The notes beneath the pieces were generated by a model. It was not told the origin of the DNA. It saw only the letters and a program-made list of their open reading frames with translations, and searched no databases. The translations under genes were made by a program, and so were the position numbers. From assembly GCF_008121495.1 (NCBI RefSeq), contig NZ_CP043051.1, positions 3,410,688 through 3,474,687 of the forward strand: a stretch of 64,000 bases of DNA. Direction: 5' to 3'. This document shows positions 8,761-17,782 of the stretch, piece after piece. This DNA comes from Mediterraneibacter gnavus ATCC 29149. Its GTDB lineage: Bacteria > Bacillota > Clostridia > Lachnospirales > Lachnospiraceae. Every line of letters starts with the position of its first letter. The stretch's first letter is position 1.

Positions 8761-8809
8761 GTATCTTCCCTGTATTTCTATTCCTGTTGAAACAACCTGT
8801 TCTCTGCGA

Positions 8810-10348
8810 TTATTTTACAAGCAGAGATTTTCCTGTCATTTCTTTTGGCTGCTCCATTCCCATCAGCTCGATCAGTGTAGGAGCGATGTCTGCCAGGCAT
8901 CCGCCTTCTCTCAGTTTGTAAGCCGGATCAGCATTCACAAGAATAAACGGTACCGGATTTGTTGTATGTGCCGTAAACGGCTCACCTGTTGTCTCATCGA
9001 TCAGCTGTTCTGCATTTCCATGATCTGCACAGATGAACATCTGTCCGTCCACTTCTTTCAGTGCATCCACTGCTTTTCCTACACACTCATCCACTGCTTC
9101 GATCGCTTTGATCGCTGCATCTTCTACTCCAGTATGTCCGACCATATCCGGATTTGCAAAATTGATAATGATCACATCATATTTGTCAGATTTGATCGCA
9201 TCTACCAGCTTATCGCATACTTCATATGCACTCATCTCCGGTTTCAGATCGTAAGTTGCCACTTTTGGAGATTTTACAAGGATTCTGTCTTCTCCCTTGT
9301 TTGGTTCTTCTACTCCACCGTTGAAGAAGAATGTTACATGTGCATATTTTTCAGTCTCTGCAATACGAGCCTGTGTCATGTTGTGTGCTGCCAGAAATTC
9401 ACCGAATGTATTTGTGATCTCTTCTTTTACAAATGCTACCTGCTTATTCTGGATCGTCACATCATACTCTGTAAAGCATACAAATGTTGTCTTGACTCTC
9501 TCTCCTCTGTCAAATCCTTCAAAGTTATCATCACAGAATGTTCTTGTGATCTCTCTTGCACGGTCTGGGCGGAAGTTGAAGAAGATCACAGAATCTCCAT
9601 CTTTTACAGTTGCCACCGGTGCACCGTCTTTTACGATCACCATTGGTTCTACGAACTCATCTGTCTTATCTGCATCGTAAGAAGCCTGAATCCCTGCTGT
9701 CGCAGATTCTGCCTGTACGCCTTCTCCTTTTACCAGTGCATTGTAAGCTCTCTCCACACGATCCCAGCGGTTATCTCTGTCCATTGCATAGTAACGTCCG
9801 CTGACAGATGCCACTTCTCCGATACCGATTTCTTTCATTTTTGCTTCCAGAGCTTCTACATATTCTTTTCCGGATGCCGGCGGAGTGTCACGTCCGTCCA
9901 GGAAACAGTGTACATACACTTTTTCTACACCCTGTCTCTTTGCAAGCTCCAGAAGTCCGTAAATATGTCCGTTATGGCTGTGTACACCACCGTCAGAAAC
10001 CAGTCCCATCATATGAAGAGCTGTATTGTTCTCTTTTGCATTTTTGCATGCTGCAAGCAGCGCCTGATTCTCAAAGAAATCTCCATCTTCGATCGCTTTT
10101 GTGATCTTTGTCAGTTCCTGGTAAATGATGCGTCCTGCTCCCATGTTCAGATGTCCTACCTCAGAGTTTCCCATCTGACCTTCCGGAAGTCCGACTGCCA
10201 TTCCACTTGCATTTCCTTTTACAAACGGATACTCTGCCATCAGTTTATCCATGACCGGAGTCTTTCCTTCTGCCACAGCATTTCCTTTTGTTGTATCATT
10301 CAGTCCATATCCATCTAAGATCATCAATACGGTTGGTTTTTTACTCAT
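8810..10348 (-). CDS. gpmI: 2,3-bisphosphoglycerate-independent phosphoglycerate mutase
   Basis: The 512-residue product interconverts 3- and 2-phosphoglycerate using two metal ions. It shows the N-terminal LMILDGYG metal site, the phosphoserine loop [15 protein letters not shown] (nucleophile Ser about 62), [20 protein letters not shown], and the second metal cluster in [12 protein letters not shown] and [10 protein letters not shown]. Length is the usual ~510. I chose the ATG at 10348 because AGGAG is 8 bases upstream; the ATG six bases earlier is too close to it. It completes the gap-pgk-tpiA set but is separated from them by the P-type ATPase region and has its own promoter. Confidence 0.97.
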   Translation of the reverse strand: MSKKPTVLMILDGYGLNDTTKGNAVAEGKTPVMDKLMAEYPFVKGNASGMAVGLPEGQMGNSEVGHLNMGAGRIIYQELTKITKAIEDGDFFENQALLAACKNAKENNTALHMMGLVSDGGVHSHNGHIYGLLELAKRQGVEKVYVHCFLDGRDTPPASGKEYVEALEAKMKEIGIGEVASVSGRYYAMDRDNRWDRVERAYNALVKGEGVQAESATAGIQASYDADKTDEFVEPMVIVKDGAPVATVKDGDSVIFFNFRPDRAREITRTFCDDNFEGFDRGERVKTTFVCFTEYDVTIQNKQVAFVKEEITNTFGEFLAAHNMTQARIAETEKYAHVTFFFNGGVEEPNKGEDRILVKSPKVATYDLKPEMSAYEVCDKLVDAIKSDKYDVIIINFANPDMVGHTGVEDAAIKAIEAVDECVGKAVDALKEVDGQMFICADHGNAEQLIDETTGEPFTAHTTNPVPFILVNADPAYKLREGGCLADIAPTLIELMGMEQPKEMTGKSLLVK

Positions 10349-10422
10349 GTCCATATCTCCTTTTACTTTATCTGTGAATTTGTAATTCCTGTATGGAATT
10401 TACCTCTTTCATTCCGTAGACT

Positions 10423-10451
10423 ATTGTAACCGTTTTTCCCTGATTTTGCAA
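10423..10451 (-). promoter_or_regulatory. Promoter of gpmI
   Basis: On the minus strand TTGCAA (10451-10446), 17 bases, then TACAAT (10428-10423) lie about 75 bases before the gpmI start. Confidence 0.7.
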
Positions 10452-10460
10452 ATATCTTTC

Positions 10461-11219
10461 TTATGAATTTGCAAACTCATCGATATCCATTTCATCCTTC
10501 TGCCTGATTTCATCCAGAACCCAGTGTCCGTTCAGGTGAATAAATTTCCAGTATTCATAGAACGCTTCATTTTTCCTGCTTCCGCGTATCATCCTTCCCG
10601 TCTTTTCATCCACCACATAATCGATCATTTTTCCGTGGATCAAATACCAGATATAATCCTGATCTTTCCCCAGATCGTCAAATGTATGTACCGGCACCGC
10701 ACTTAAAAGCCGTTCATTTTTCTGCACCGGAACTTCATTTCGAACCTGCATCCACCCCAGCTTCATTACAAAATCATCGTAACATTTCTGACTCATATAG
10801 TCCTTTGCATAATCCGGATCCTGACGCTTCCAGCATTCCTGGATCACAAAATATGCATTCTTCACCTGCTCCTGGATCTCATTGATATCCCAGTTGTCCC
10901 CAAACTGCTGATACTGCCTCATCTCCCGGTAGCTTTTGGAAGATGCCCTTCTGGATTTGACAAAAAACAGTACGACTCCCGCATTCGCCATCAGGAAAAA
11001 TCCCCCAAACATGACAACACTGCTTACCGGACTGGAACTTCTGCCGGTACGGTTGGAATGCGAACTGTAATAACTGCCGCCTCCGGAACTAAAGCCTCCT
11101 CCGCCTCCGGAAGAACCGCCGCTGGCTCCTCCTGCTCTTGCCTCTGCTCTCATGGGACTGCATATGCACAGAAACATCAGAGCCAGAAACAGAAGTACCT
11201 TTTTCTCTTTCATACGCAT
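10461..11219 (-). CDS. Tim44-like domain protein with signal sequence and Gly/Ser-rich linker
   Basis: The 252-residue product starts MRMKEKKVLLFLALMFLCIC, a signal peptide or anchor. It continues with a Gly/Ser-rich stretch, then a second hydrophobic segment (VVMFGGFFLMANAGVVLFFV), and ends in a ~150-residue domain. That domain contains KNAYFVIQECWKRQDPDYAK and FYEYWKFIHLNGHWVLDEI, which match the Tim44-like (Tim44/MRPL45) fold. Bacterial members are membrane-associated proteins of unknown function. The ATG at 11219 has AGAGGGTGG upstream; a GTG at 11246 preceded by AAGGAAG is an alternative. It lies directly downstream of the P-type ATPase group, but no link to ion transport can be shown. 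Confidence 0.75.
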   Translation of the reverse strand: MRMKEKKVLLFLALMFLCICSPMRAEARAGGASGGSSGGGGGFSSGGGSYYSSHSNRTGRSSSPVSSVVMFGGFFLMANAGVVLFFVKSRRASSKSYREMRQYQQFGDNWDINEIQEQVKNAYFVIQECWKRQDPDYAKDYMSQKCYDDFVMKLGWMQVRNEVPVQKNERLLSAVPVHTFDDLGKDQDYIWYLIHGKMIDYVVDEKTGRMIRGSRKNEAFYEYWKFIHLNGHWVLDEIRQKDEMDIDEFANS

Positions 11220-11334
11220 GGATAACCACCCTCTCTTTTCACTCACGCTTCCTTTGGATCATATGATTTGATTATACCATTTGAAAGCTGTACCGTCATT
11301 TATTTTCTGATTTTTGAGGGAAATATTTTATCCT

Positions 11335-11484
11335 TTATTTTTCTGTCAGCTCCATATTCCAGAATATTACATTCATAAGGATCACAACCACGATCACAAC
11401 TGCAATCGATACCCAGAATCCCATATCGAGTCCCATAAACTTCGTTGTTCCAAATAATTTTATCCAAAGATTTGTCCAGTTCAT
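11335..11484 (-). CDS. 49-residue single-helix membrane protein downstream of MgtA
   Basis: The small frame starts MNWTNLWIKLFGTTKFMG, passes one strong membrane helix (FWVSIAVVIVVVILMNVIFW) and ends NMELTEK. AGGAGG lies 8 bases before the ATG, and the start is only 15 bases after the MgtA-type ATPase stop, so the two are probably translated from one message. A different frame through the same DNA has an ATG one base from the AGGAGG and a polar, cysteine-containing translation; I consider it spurious. Small one-helix proteins such as MgtS and MgtR bind Mg2+ transporters in enterobacteria. A similar partner role here is inference only. Confidence 0.7.
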   Translation of the reverse strand: MNWTNLWIKLFGTTKFMGLDMGFWVSIAVVIVVVILMNVIFWNMELTEK

Positions 11485-11499
11485 CCTTCATTCCTCCTT

Positions 11500-14265
11500 T
11501 TACAGCAATTCTCCATAATGACGCACATATGCTTTTTTCAAACTTGTTGCCAGCACCATATAAAGCAGGATGCACGGAATCAGATACGCAAAATATGCCG
11601 TCGGCAGTGCCACAAATCCCAACATTCTGCCAAATGTAGTAAATGGAATGATCGTCAGCACTCCGATTCCTGTAAATGTCATCAGCGTCAGTGGTGCAGA
11701 TGCATGGCTTTGAATAAACGGAAGTTTTGGTGTGCGGATCATATGGATGACCAGAGTCTGGCTCCACATAGATTCGATAAACCATCCCGTCTGAAACATT
11801 GCAACATAAGCCGTCTGCATCCGTACCAAATCTGCGCCGGCAAAATGACTGGCAAGATCATTGTACAGCACTCCCCTGGAAACAAAGAGCGGACAAAATA
11901 CAAAGTACATAAAAATATAAGTCATCCAGTCAAAAACCGAACTTGTCGGTCCGATCCACATCATAAAGCTGCCCACACTGGACGCATCCCATTTGCGGGG
12001 TACAGAAATAAACTCTTCGTCCACATTATCCCATGGAATTGCAGTACAGGAAAGGTCATAGATCAGATTCAAAAAGATCAGCTGCAGGCTTTCCATCGGC
12101 AAAAACGGAAGCAGTGCCGATGCCGCCAATACGGAAAACATGTTTCCAAAGTTAGAGCTTGCCGTCATCTTGATGTACTTGATCATATTTGCATATGTCT
12201 TGCGTCCTTCAATAATTCCTTCTTCCAGAACCATCAGATCTTTTTCCAGCAGCACAATATCTGCGGATTCTTTCGCCACATCTACTGCTGTATCAACAGA
12301 AATTCCAATGTCTGCGGATTTCATTGCCGAAGCATCGTTAATACCATCTCCCATAAAGCCGACTGTATGGCCATTTTCACGAAATACAGACACCACTCTC
12401 GCTTTCTGATCCGGTGTCAGCTTTGCAAAAACATCTGTAGTTTCTGCTGCTTTTGCCAATTCCTGATCACTCATGTTCTCCAGATCGGAACCAAGCAGCA
12501 TATTTCTTACCTTAAGCCCTACCTGCTTACAGATTGTACGAGTGACTTTATCGTTGTCCCCGGTCAAAATCTTCGTTGTCACACCATGGGCTTTTAAAGC
12601 CTTGATCGCATCCGCAGTAGACTCTTTCGGCGGATCAAGAAATGCAAGATATCCCATAAGCACCATATCACACTCATCCGTTACACCGAATGCACCCGCC
12701 GGAGACGGATTGCTTTTCTGTGCGATTGCCAGCACACGAAATCCTTTCTCATTGAGATCATCTACTGTTGCAAGGATACGGCTTTTTAATTCCTTTGTCA
12801 TTGGCCGCACTTTTCCGTCACACTCCGCAAAAGAGCAGATAGAAAGCATCTCTTCTACCGCTCCCTTTGTCACCATCTGCGTCTTTCCATCCCGATTCTG
12901 TACAACCGTCGTCAGTCTGCGGCGAGCGAAATCAAAGGGAATCTCATCCACTTTTACATAGTGCTCGGACAGATCAACAAGCTGTGGATCATCCGCTTCT
13001 TCCTCTTCTGTTTTCTGGATGATCGCCACATCCATCAGATTCTTATATCCTGTCTGGAAGTAACTGTTCAGATACGCATGCCTGAGCACACGAAGGTCAT
13101 CCTCTCCATTTACATTTAAATGATATTCGAGAACAACTTTATCCTGTGTCAGTGTTCCTGTTTTGTCTGTACACAGAATGTCGATCGCACCAAAATTTTG
13201 AATAGAATTCAGATTTTTGACGATCGTCTGCTTCTTGCTCATGGACACAGCACCTTTCGCAAGACAAGTAGTTACGATCATCGGCAGCATTTCCGGCGTC
13301 AGTCCCACTGCAATGGAAATTCCAAATAAAAAGGCAGAGAGCCAGTCGCCTTTTGTAATACCATTTGCCACAAATACCAGCGGAACCATAACCAGCATAA
13401 ACCGGATCAGCACCCACGATACCGCGTTGACTCCTTTGCTGAAGCTTGTTTCCACTGCTTCATGCGCCACTTCTGAGGCCATGGAACCAAACAGTGTATG
13501 ATCCCCGACTGTAACAACGACTGCTGACGCACTTCCGGAAATGACATTGCTGCCCATAAACGCAATATTAGTGTAATCCGTAATTGCATCCCTGGTCTCA
13601 TTGACCATCGGTATCTTTTCAATGGGCTCGCTCTCTCCTGTCAGGCTTGCCTGGCTGACAAATAAATCCTTTGCATCCAGAATCCGCACATCTGCAGGCA
13701 GCATGTCCCCTGCAGACAGGTGAACAATATCCCCCACTACCACCTCATCCAGCGGAATTTCTGCCATTTCCTGACCTTTGCGGGTTACAGTACAAGTCGT
13801 TGTGATCATTGCAAGCAGTTTTTCAGCCGCATTGCCGCTTCTGCTTTCCTGTACAAAACGAAGCGTTCCGGATAAAAATACCATCGTCAAAATAATGACG
13901 ACCGTCAGACAGTCAAAATCCTTTGGCACACAGCCAAACAGAGAGAAATGTGGAAAAATCATATCCGTAAAGGATGAAACCAGCGCCAGACAAAACAAAA
14001 TCGCAGTGAACGGGTTGATAAATGCACCAGCCAGTCTCTGCGGCAGAGTTTTCTTTTTTTCACGAGTCACTTTATTGGAACCATATTCTGAACGGTTTTC
14101 CTCTACTTTTCCCGGTTCCAGTCCACAGAGTGTTGTGTTCAGATATCCTAACGTTTCCTGTATAGGATGTGTTGCCGCAAACTGAATGCGGCGATTCTGC
14201 TCATCTCGAATGGCAGCTTTCTGTGCTGTCTGACGAACTTCTATACGATTTATTTTCTTATTCAT
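11500..14265 (-). CDS. mgtA: Magnesium-importing P-type ATPase (P3B, MgtA/MgtB type)
   Basis: The 921-residue product has the P-type ATPase signatures: actuator motif [11 protein letters not shown], phosphorylation site [12 protein letters not shown], nucleotide-domain [17 protein letters not shown], and hinge [20 protein letters not shown]. The N-terminus with a cation-ATPase N domain, the 10-helix core and the C-terminal helices ([21 protein letters not shown]) match MgtA/MgtB. These import Mg2+ (or Ni2+) using ATP. It has AAGGAGGT before the ATG. A 28-codon leader ORF and a promoter with paired direct repeats precede it; a 49-residue membrane protein follows. The substrate call rests on family resemblance. 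Confidence 0.93.
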   Translation of the reverse strand: MNKKINRIEVRQTAQKAAIRDEQNRRIQFAATHPIQETLGYLNTTLCGLEPGKVEENRSEYGSNKVTREKKKTLPQRLAGAFINPFTAILFCLALVSSFTDMIFPHFSLFGCVPKDFDCLTVVIILTMVFLSGTLRFVQESRSGNAAEKLLAMITTTCTVTRKGQEMAEIPLDEVVVGDIVHLSAGDMLPADVRILDAKDLFVSQASLTGESEPIEKIPMVNETRDAITDYTNIAFMGSNVISGSASAVVVTVGDHTLFGSMASEVAHEAVETSFSKGVNAVSWVLIRFMLVMVPLVFVANGITKGDWLSAFLFGISIAVGLTPEMLPMIVTTCLAKGAVSMSKKQTIVKNLNSIQNFGAIDILCTDKTGTLTQDKVVLEYHLNVNGEDDLRVLRHAYLNSYFQTGYKNLMDVAIIQKTEEEEADDPQLVDLSEHYVKVDEIPFDFARRRLTTVVQNRDGKTQMVTKGAVEEMLSICSFAECDGKVRPMTKELKSRILATVDDLNEKGFRVLAIAQKSNPSPAGAFGVTDECDMVLMGYLAFLDPPKESTADAIKALKAHGVTTKILTGDNDKVTRTICKQVGLKVRNMLLGSDLENMSDQELAKAAETTDVFAKLTPDQKARVVSVFRENGHTVGFMGDGINDASAMKSADIGISVDTAVDVAKESADIVLLEKDLMVLEEGIIEGRKTYANMIKYIKMTASSNFGNMFSVLAASALLPFLPMESLQLIFLNLIYDLSCTAIPWDNVDEEFISVPRKWDASSVGSFMMWIGPTSSVFDWMTYIFMYFVFCPLFVSRGVLYNDLASHFAGADLVRMQTAYVAMFQTGWFIESMWSQTLVIHMIRTPKLPFIQSHASAPLTLMTFTGIGVLTIIPFTTFGRMLGFVALPTAYFAYLIPCILLYMVLATSLKKAYVRHYGELL

Positions 14266-14299
14266 CGGTCTATACCTCCTTCTTTTTGAGGCAAGATCC

Positions 14300-14386
14300 T
14301 TATATTTCAGGGAGAAAAACAGATTCTGCCCTCTCTCTTTCTATAAACATCTGCCTGTAAATCTGCGTACTACCGTCAGAATCCAT
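14300..14386 (-). CDS. Leader ORF (28 residues) upstream of mgtA
   Basis: ATG at 14386 is preceded by a strong GGAGGTGAG ribosome binding site. The frame reads [18 protein letters not shown] then [10 protein letters not shown] and stops at 14300, 34 bases before the mgtA start. It lies wholly inside the mgtA 5' leader (expected transcription start near 14444). Its acidic start (MDSD), the ERE run, and the Pro-Glu end recall leader peptides such as MgtL, in which acidic or proline codons destabilise ribosomes at low Mg2+. That similarity is functional analogy, not homology. The ribosome binding site and position are directly seen; regulation is inferred. Confidence 0.6.
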   Translation of the reverse strand: MDSDGSTQIYRQMFIERERAESVFLPEI

Positions 14387-14425
14387 TTTTCTCACCTCCA
14401 TCCATTCATGTAATATATCGATAAG

Positions 14426-14443
14426 AACCCGCAAATACGGGTT
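14426..14443 (-). promoter_or_regulatory. Hairpin at the predicted 5' end of the mgtA transcript
   Basis: AACCCG (14426-14431) pairs with CGGGTT (14438-14443) around the loop CAAATA. It would sit at or near the first transcribed bases after the -10 box at 14451-14456 and may stabilise the leader RNA. Confidence 0.5.
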
Positions 14444-14450
14444 TAATTAA

Positions 14451-14479
14451 AGTATAAAAAAATCGCATAGAAAATCACA
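14451..14479 (-). promoter_or_regulatory. Promoter of mgtA with weak -35 box
   Basis: On the minus strand a good -10 box TATACT (14456-14451) has TGTGAT (14479-14474) 17 bases upstream. The -35 is poor, as expected for a promoter that needs an activator. The 12-base direct repeats at 14459-14482 overlie it. Confidence 0.55.
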
Positions 14480-14511
14480 TAGTCAAAACCTTGCGATTTT
14501 CTTGCGATTTA
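14459..14511. promoter_or_regulatory. Two opposed pairs of direct repeats, candidate operator for the winged-helix regulator
   Basis: The plus strand carries AAAATCGCATAG and AAAATCACATAG in tandem (14459-14482), then after seven bases CTTGCGATTTT and CTTGCGATTTA in tandem (14490-14511). The second pair is the reverse complement of nearly the same word (AAAATCGCAAG). Tandem repeats with an 11-12 base period are the usual target of OmpR/PhoB-type winged-helix dimers, and such a protein is encoded 17 bases away. A lone TGCGATTT also occurs at 17775-17782, upstream of the second ATPase gene. Confidence 0.65.
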
Positions 14512-14527
14512 GCAAGAATTGTTACTG

Positions 14528-15001
14528 TTACAGCCTGTCACTGAATTTGTATCCGATTCCCCATATCGTTACTATATACTCCGGAGCATCCGGATTGGGT
14601 TCGATCTTTTTACGGATCTTACGAATAAAAGCCATAATATTGCTGTCATCCATCAAATATTCTCCATCCCACACAGCCTGATAGATCTGTTCCTTTGTAA
14701 AGACTTCCCCACGATTGCGCGCAAGAAACAAAAGGATATCAAATTCCTTCGGCGTGAGAGAAATCTCTGTTCCGTTTTGCTCCACCTTGCGAGATTTCGG
14801 ATAAATTTCCAGCGTACCGCAGCGGATGACCGAATGATCCCACACAGATAATTCATCCGTATCTGATTCCAATATAAGAGAACTGCATTCTTTATTCAGC
14901 AAATCTTCGATTCCGTTTTTCAATTCACCGGGTGGCAGATGCTCCATAAGCCACAGAGCAATGGAGGAATCCAGATTCACATAACCAATATTTTTTTTCA
15001 T
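14528..15001 (-). CDS. OmpR-type winged-helix regulator without receiver domain
   Basis: The 157-residue product has a Trans_reg_C winged helix at residues ~60-155: LTPKEFDILLFLARNRGEVF, then SNIMAFIRKIRKKIEP and YIVTIWGIGYKFSDRL. The first ~55 residues (MKKNIGYVNLDSSIALWLME) do not form a CheY-like receiver; there is no phosphoacceptor Asp or conserved Lys. They may be a small dimerisation or sensing part. The gene lies between two P3B ATPase genes, 18 bases after the first, and just before paired direct repeats ahead of mgtA. It is the natural candidate regulator of both transporters. No histidine kinase is near. Confidence 0.82.
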   Translation of the reverse strand: MKKNIGYVNLDSSIALWLMEHLPPGELKNGIEDLLNKECSSLILESDTDELSVWDHSVIRCGTLEIYPKSRKVEQNGTEISLTPKEFDILLFLARNRGEVFTKEQIYQAVWDGEYLMDDSNIMAFIRKIRKKIEPNPDAPEYIVTIWGIGYKFSDRL

Positions 15002-15019
15002 ATTCCGGCTCCTCCTTTC

Positions 15020-17668
15020 TCAGATCAGATCCTGATTCTTTTTGATATAGAATGCTTTTGCCAGTGTGACCAACAGAAGATACGCAATCACATCTGCGAC
15101 CAAAAACAGAAAATAGACAGGAGACATCGCAGTCATTCCAAGCATCTTCCCTACCGGAGTAACCGGCAGCAGTGTAAATAATACAATCCCCAGAATCGTA
15201 ACTCCCGTGACCATACGCCCCGGTCTGCTTTGTATCAGCGGAAGCTGTTTTGTACGCAGAAGCTGCAGAATCAATACCTGTGTCCACATGGATTCTAAAA
15301 ACCACCCTGTCTGAAACATGGAAATAAACAAGCTCTGCTTCTCCGCCGAAAGACTTCCAAAAGAGCCGTCGCACACTCCCGGACAAAGAACAAAATACAA
15401 AAACACAAAGGTCAGCAGATCAAACAGCGAACTGACCGGTCCAAAAAAGGTCATGAATTTTCCCAGTGTCCTGCCAGACCACTCCAACGGTTTTGTCAAC
15501 AGATCTGCATCTACATGATCCCACGGTAAAATCAGACAAAGGATATCATACAGCAGGTTCAGAAGCAGCAGCTGTATGGAAGTCATCGGGAAAAACGGCA
15601 GTAACACGCTGGCTGCAACAATCGCACAAATATTGCCAAAATTAGAAGATGCCGTAATCTTAATGTATTTGAGCATATTGGCAAATGCTTCTCTTCCCTC
15701 TAAAACACCTTCTTCCAGCACATTCAGATCCTTTTTCAGCAGGATGACATTCGCACTCTCCCGCACCGCTTCTGTTGCATTTTCAACGGAAATCCCCACA
15801 TCTGCCCGGATAACAGCCGGCAGATCATTCAGACCGTCTCCCAGAAATCCAACTGTATGCCCGTTTGTCTGCAGCGTTTCCACCAGCATGGCTTTCTGTT
15901 TTGGCGAGAGTTCTGCAAAAATATTTGTTTTCTCAACCGCTATGGGCAATTCATTTTCAGAAAGAGCATCCAGCTGTGCTCCTGTCAGACAACTCTCTGC
16001 GGGAATTCCGATACGCCTGCAAATGGATCGTGCTACTTGTTTTTGATCTCCTGTCAGCACCTTTACATTCACATGAAGACTGTGAAGCTTCTGAATTGCA
16101 CTTGCGGCACTCTTCTTTGGCGCATCAAAAAATGCCAGATACCCCAACAGAATAAAGTCATGCTCTTCCTCGGGAACAAGGGCTGCTCTGCTCATTGTTT
16201 TATAGGCAACTGCAATTACCTTCATCCCGTCTTCCAGCATTTCATCAACCACAGCGTGAACATTTTGCAGGATATCCGCACCTGCCGCTGTTTTCTCTCC
16301 ACGGTATTCTATCATGCTGCACTGCCTCGCAACTTCCTCAATACTTCCCTTGATGATCCAGATATTTTCTTCTCCCGTATTCAATAATACACTGGAAAAA
16401 CGTCGGTTATAGTCGAAAGGAAGTTCATCTGTCTTTTGATATTTTTCTGTCAGCTGCCTGTAGTAATCTGCTTTTCCCTGCATTTTCTCCGCCTTGCAGA
16501 TCGCCTCGTCCAGATGATTTCCCACTCCGGTAGAATAATGACTTGCCAGATATGCATAATCCAGCACCTTCTGACTCTCATTCCCGAGAATATCCATGTA
16601 ATACTCCAGCAGGACTGTATCCTGGGTCAATGTTCCTGTTTTATCCACACACAGGACATCCATGCTTCCAAAACTCTGCATCGCATTGATATTTTTTACG
16701 ATTGTCTGTTTCTTTCCCATCGAATGACTGCCTTTTGCCAGACAGGCGTTGACCACCATCGGAAGCAGCTCCGGTGTGATTCCGACTGCAACAGAAAGTG
16801 CAAATAAAAACGCTTCTAACCAGTCTCCCTTCGTCAGTCCGCTTGCAAGAAACACAACCGGGACTAAAACTGTCATAAATCGGATCAACACCCATGCGAT
16901 CGAATTGGCACCACGGTCAAATCTCTGCTTGCGTGCCTCCACAGACGGAGTCAGACCACCGTAAACTGTCTCCTGACCAACTGTCAGGACAATCCCAGTT
17001 CCCGTTCCTCCTGCAACTGTCGTGCCTCCGAACAGTATATTGCTGTAATCTGTCAGTTTCTGCGGTTCTTTGGGCAAAGCCTCCGGAAATTTTTCGAGTA
17101 TGGCACTTTCACCGGTGATCACTGATTGCGAAACAAACAAATCCGTCGCGCCTGTTAACCGCAAATCTGCCGGAACCCTGTCGCCTGCCTCTAAGCGGAT
17201 CTGATCGCCAACTACCAATTCAGAAGAAGATAACTCCACCCATTGTCCATCTCTGAGTACCTGAACCGTTGTATGCACCAACTGAAACAGTTCATCTGCA
17301 ACTCGTTTAGAATGCAGCTCCTGAGTCAGCCGGACAATTCCACTGAGAATCAGCATGGAAAAAATGATCAGGACCGCTGTCAGATTCTTCTGATAATCAC
17401 TGGACAAAAATACATCTGTTACCAAAGAGATTAAACCAAGGAAAAACAGGATCGTAGAAAATGGATTCACAAAAGCTCTTCGAATACAATAAAACATCGT
17501 ATCCTTATTCTTTGCAGACGGCGCATTATTTCCATATTTCTGTCGCCGGATGATTGCCTCTTCCTGCGTAATCCCCTCTGCATTGATCTGAAGCTTCTGC
17601 ATCATCTGATCAGGTGCGACACACGCATATTCTTTTAATCGTTCGTGAACCGCTTCTTTCTGATTCAT
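15020..17668 (-). CDS. Second magnesium-type P-type ATPase (P3B)
   Basis: The 882-residue product parallels the 921-residue ATPase downstream. It has VITGESAILEK (actuator), [20 protein letters not shown] (phosphorylation site), LTGDQKQVARSICRRIG, and LGDGLNDLPAVIRADVGISV (hinge), and ends with FYIKKNQDLI. The hinge reads GDGLND rather than the more common GDGIND. GAGGAGGT precedes the ATG at 17668. The two ATPases are clearly diverged, not a recent duplication, so they may differ in ion or in the conditions they serve. The regulator follows by 18 bases, so the pair is probably one operon. Substrate Mg2+ is inferred from the family. Confidence 0.88.
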   Translation of the reverse strand: MNQKEAVHERLKEYACVAPDQMMQKLQINAEGITQEEAIIRRQKYGNNAPSAKNKDTMFYCIRRAFVNPFSTILFFLGLISLVTDVFLSSDYQKNLTAVLIIFSMLILSGIVRLTQELHSKRVADELFQLVHTTVQVLRDGQWVELSSSELVVGDQIRLEAGDRVPADLRLTGATDLFVSQSVITGESAILEKFPEALPKEPQKLTDYSNILFGGTTVAGGTGTGIVLTVGQETVYGGLTPSVEARKQRFDRGANSIAWVLIRFMTVLVPVVFLASGLTKGDWLEAFLFALSVAVGITPELLPMVVNACLAKGSHSMGKKQTIVKNINAMQSFGSMDVLCVDKTGTLTQDTVLLEYYMDILGNESQKVLDYAYLASHYSTGVGNHLDEAICKAEKMQGKADYYRQLTEKYQKTDELPFDYNRRFSSVLLNTGEENIWIIKGSIEEVARQCSMIEYRGEKTAAGADILQNVHAVVDEMLEDGMKVIAVAYKTMSRAALVPEEEHDFILLGYLAFFDAPKKSAASAIQKLHSLHVNVKVLTGDQKQVARSICRRIGIPAESCLTGAQLDALSENELPIAVEKTNIFAELSPKQKAMLVETLQTNGHTVGFLGDGLNDLPAVIRADVGISVENATEAVRESANVILLKKDLNVLEEGVLEGREAFANMLKYIKITASSNFGNICAIVAASVLLPFFPMTSIQLLLLNLLYDILCLILPWDHVDADLLTKPLEWSGRTLGKFMTFFGPVSSLFDLLTFVFLYFVLCPGVCDGSFGSLSAEKQSLFISMFQTGWFLESMWTQVLILQLLRTKQLPLIQSRPGRMVTGVTILGIVLFTLLPVTPVGKMLGMTAMSPVYFLFLVADVIAYLLLVTLAKAFYIKKNQDLI

Positions 17669-17782
17669 GAAATTTGTACCTCCTCAAAATTTACTCTCTC
17701 GAACGGGAAATGAAAGAGGTGCAGGCGCAACCAAAAGGTCATGCCCACACCTTAATTTGTAAATGATCGGCAAATGCGATTT

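Noticed and set aside
8558..10318. A 586-codon open frame on the plus strand across greA and gpmI
   Set aside because: It is antisense to gpmI, whose motifs are complete. Its translation is rich in Cys, Phe, Ser and His with no motif, as expected of a shadow frame.
11300..11785. A 161-codon minus-strand frame overlapping the end of mgtA
   Set aside because: Most of it lies inside mgtA in another frame. The part beyond mgtA competes with the better-supported 49-residue frame, which has ideal ribosome binding site spacing.
11518..12597. A 359-codon plus-strand frame opposite mgtA
   Set aside because: Cysteine- and histidine-rich translation without family pattern, fully antisense to a clear P-type ATPase.
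14266..14450. M-box (ykoK) magnesium riboswitch in the mgtA leader
   Set aside because: I looked for the conserved M-box cores and did not find them; the leader holds a short hairpin and a small ORF instead. A covariance model search would settle it.
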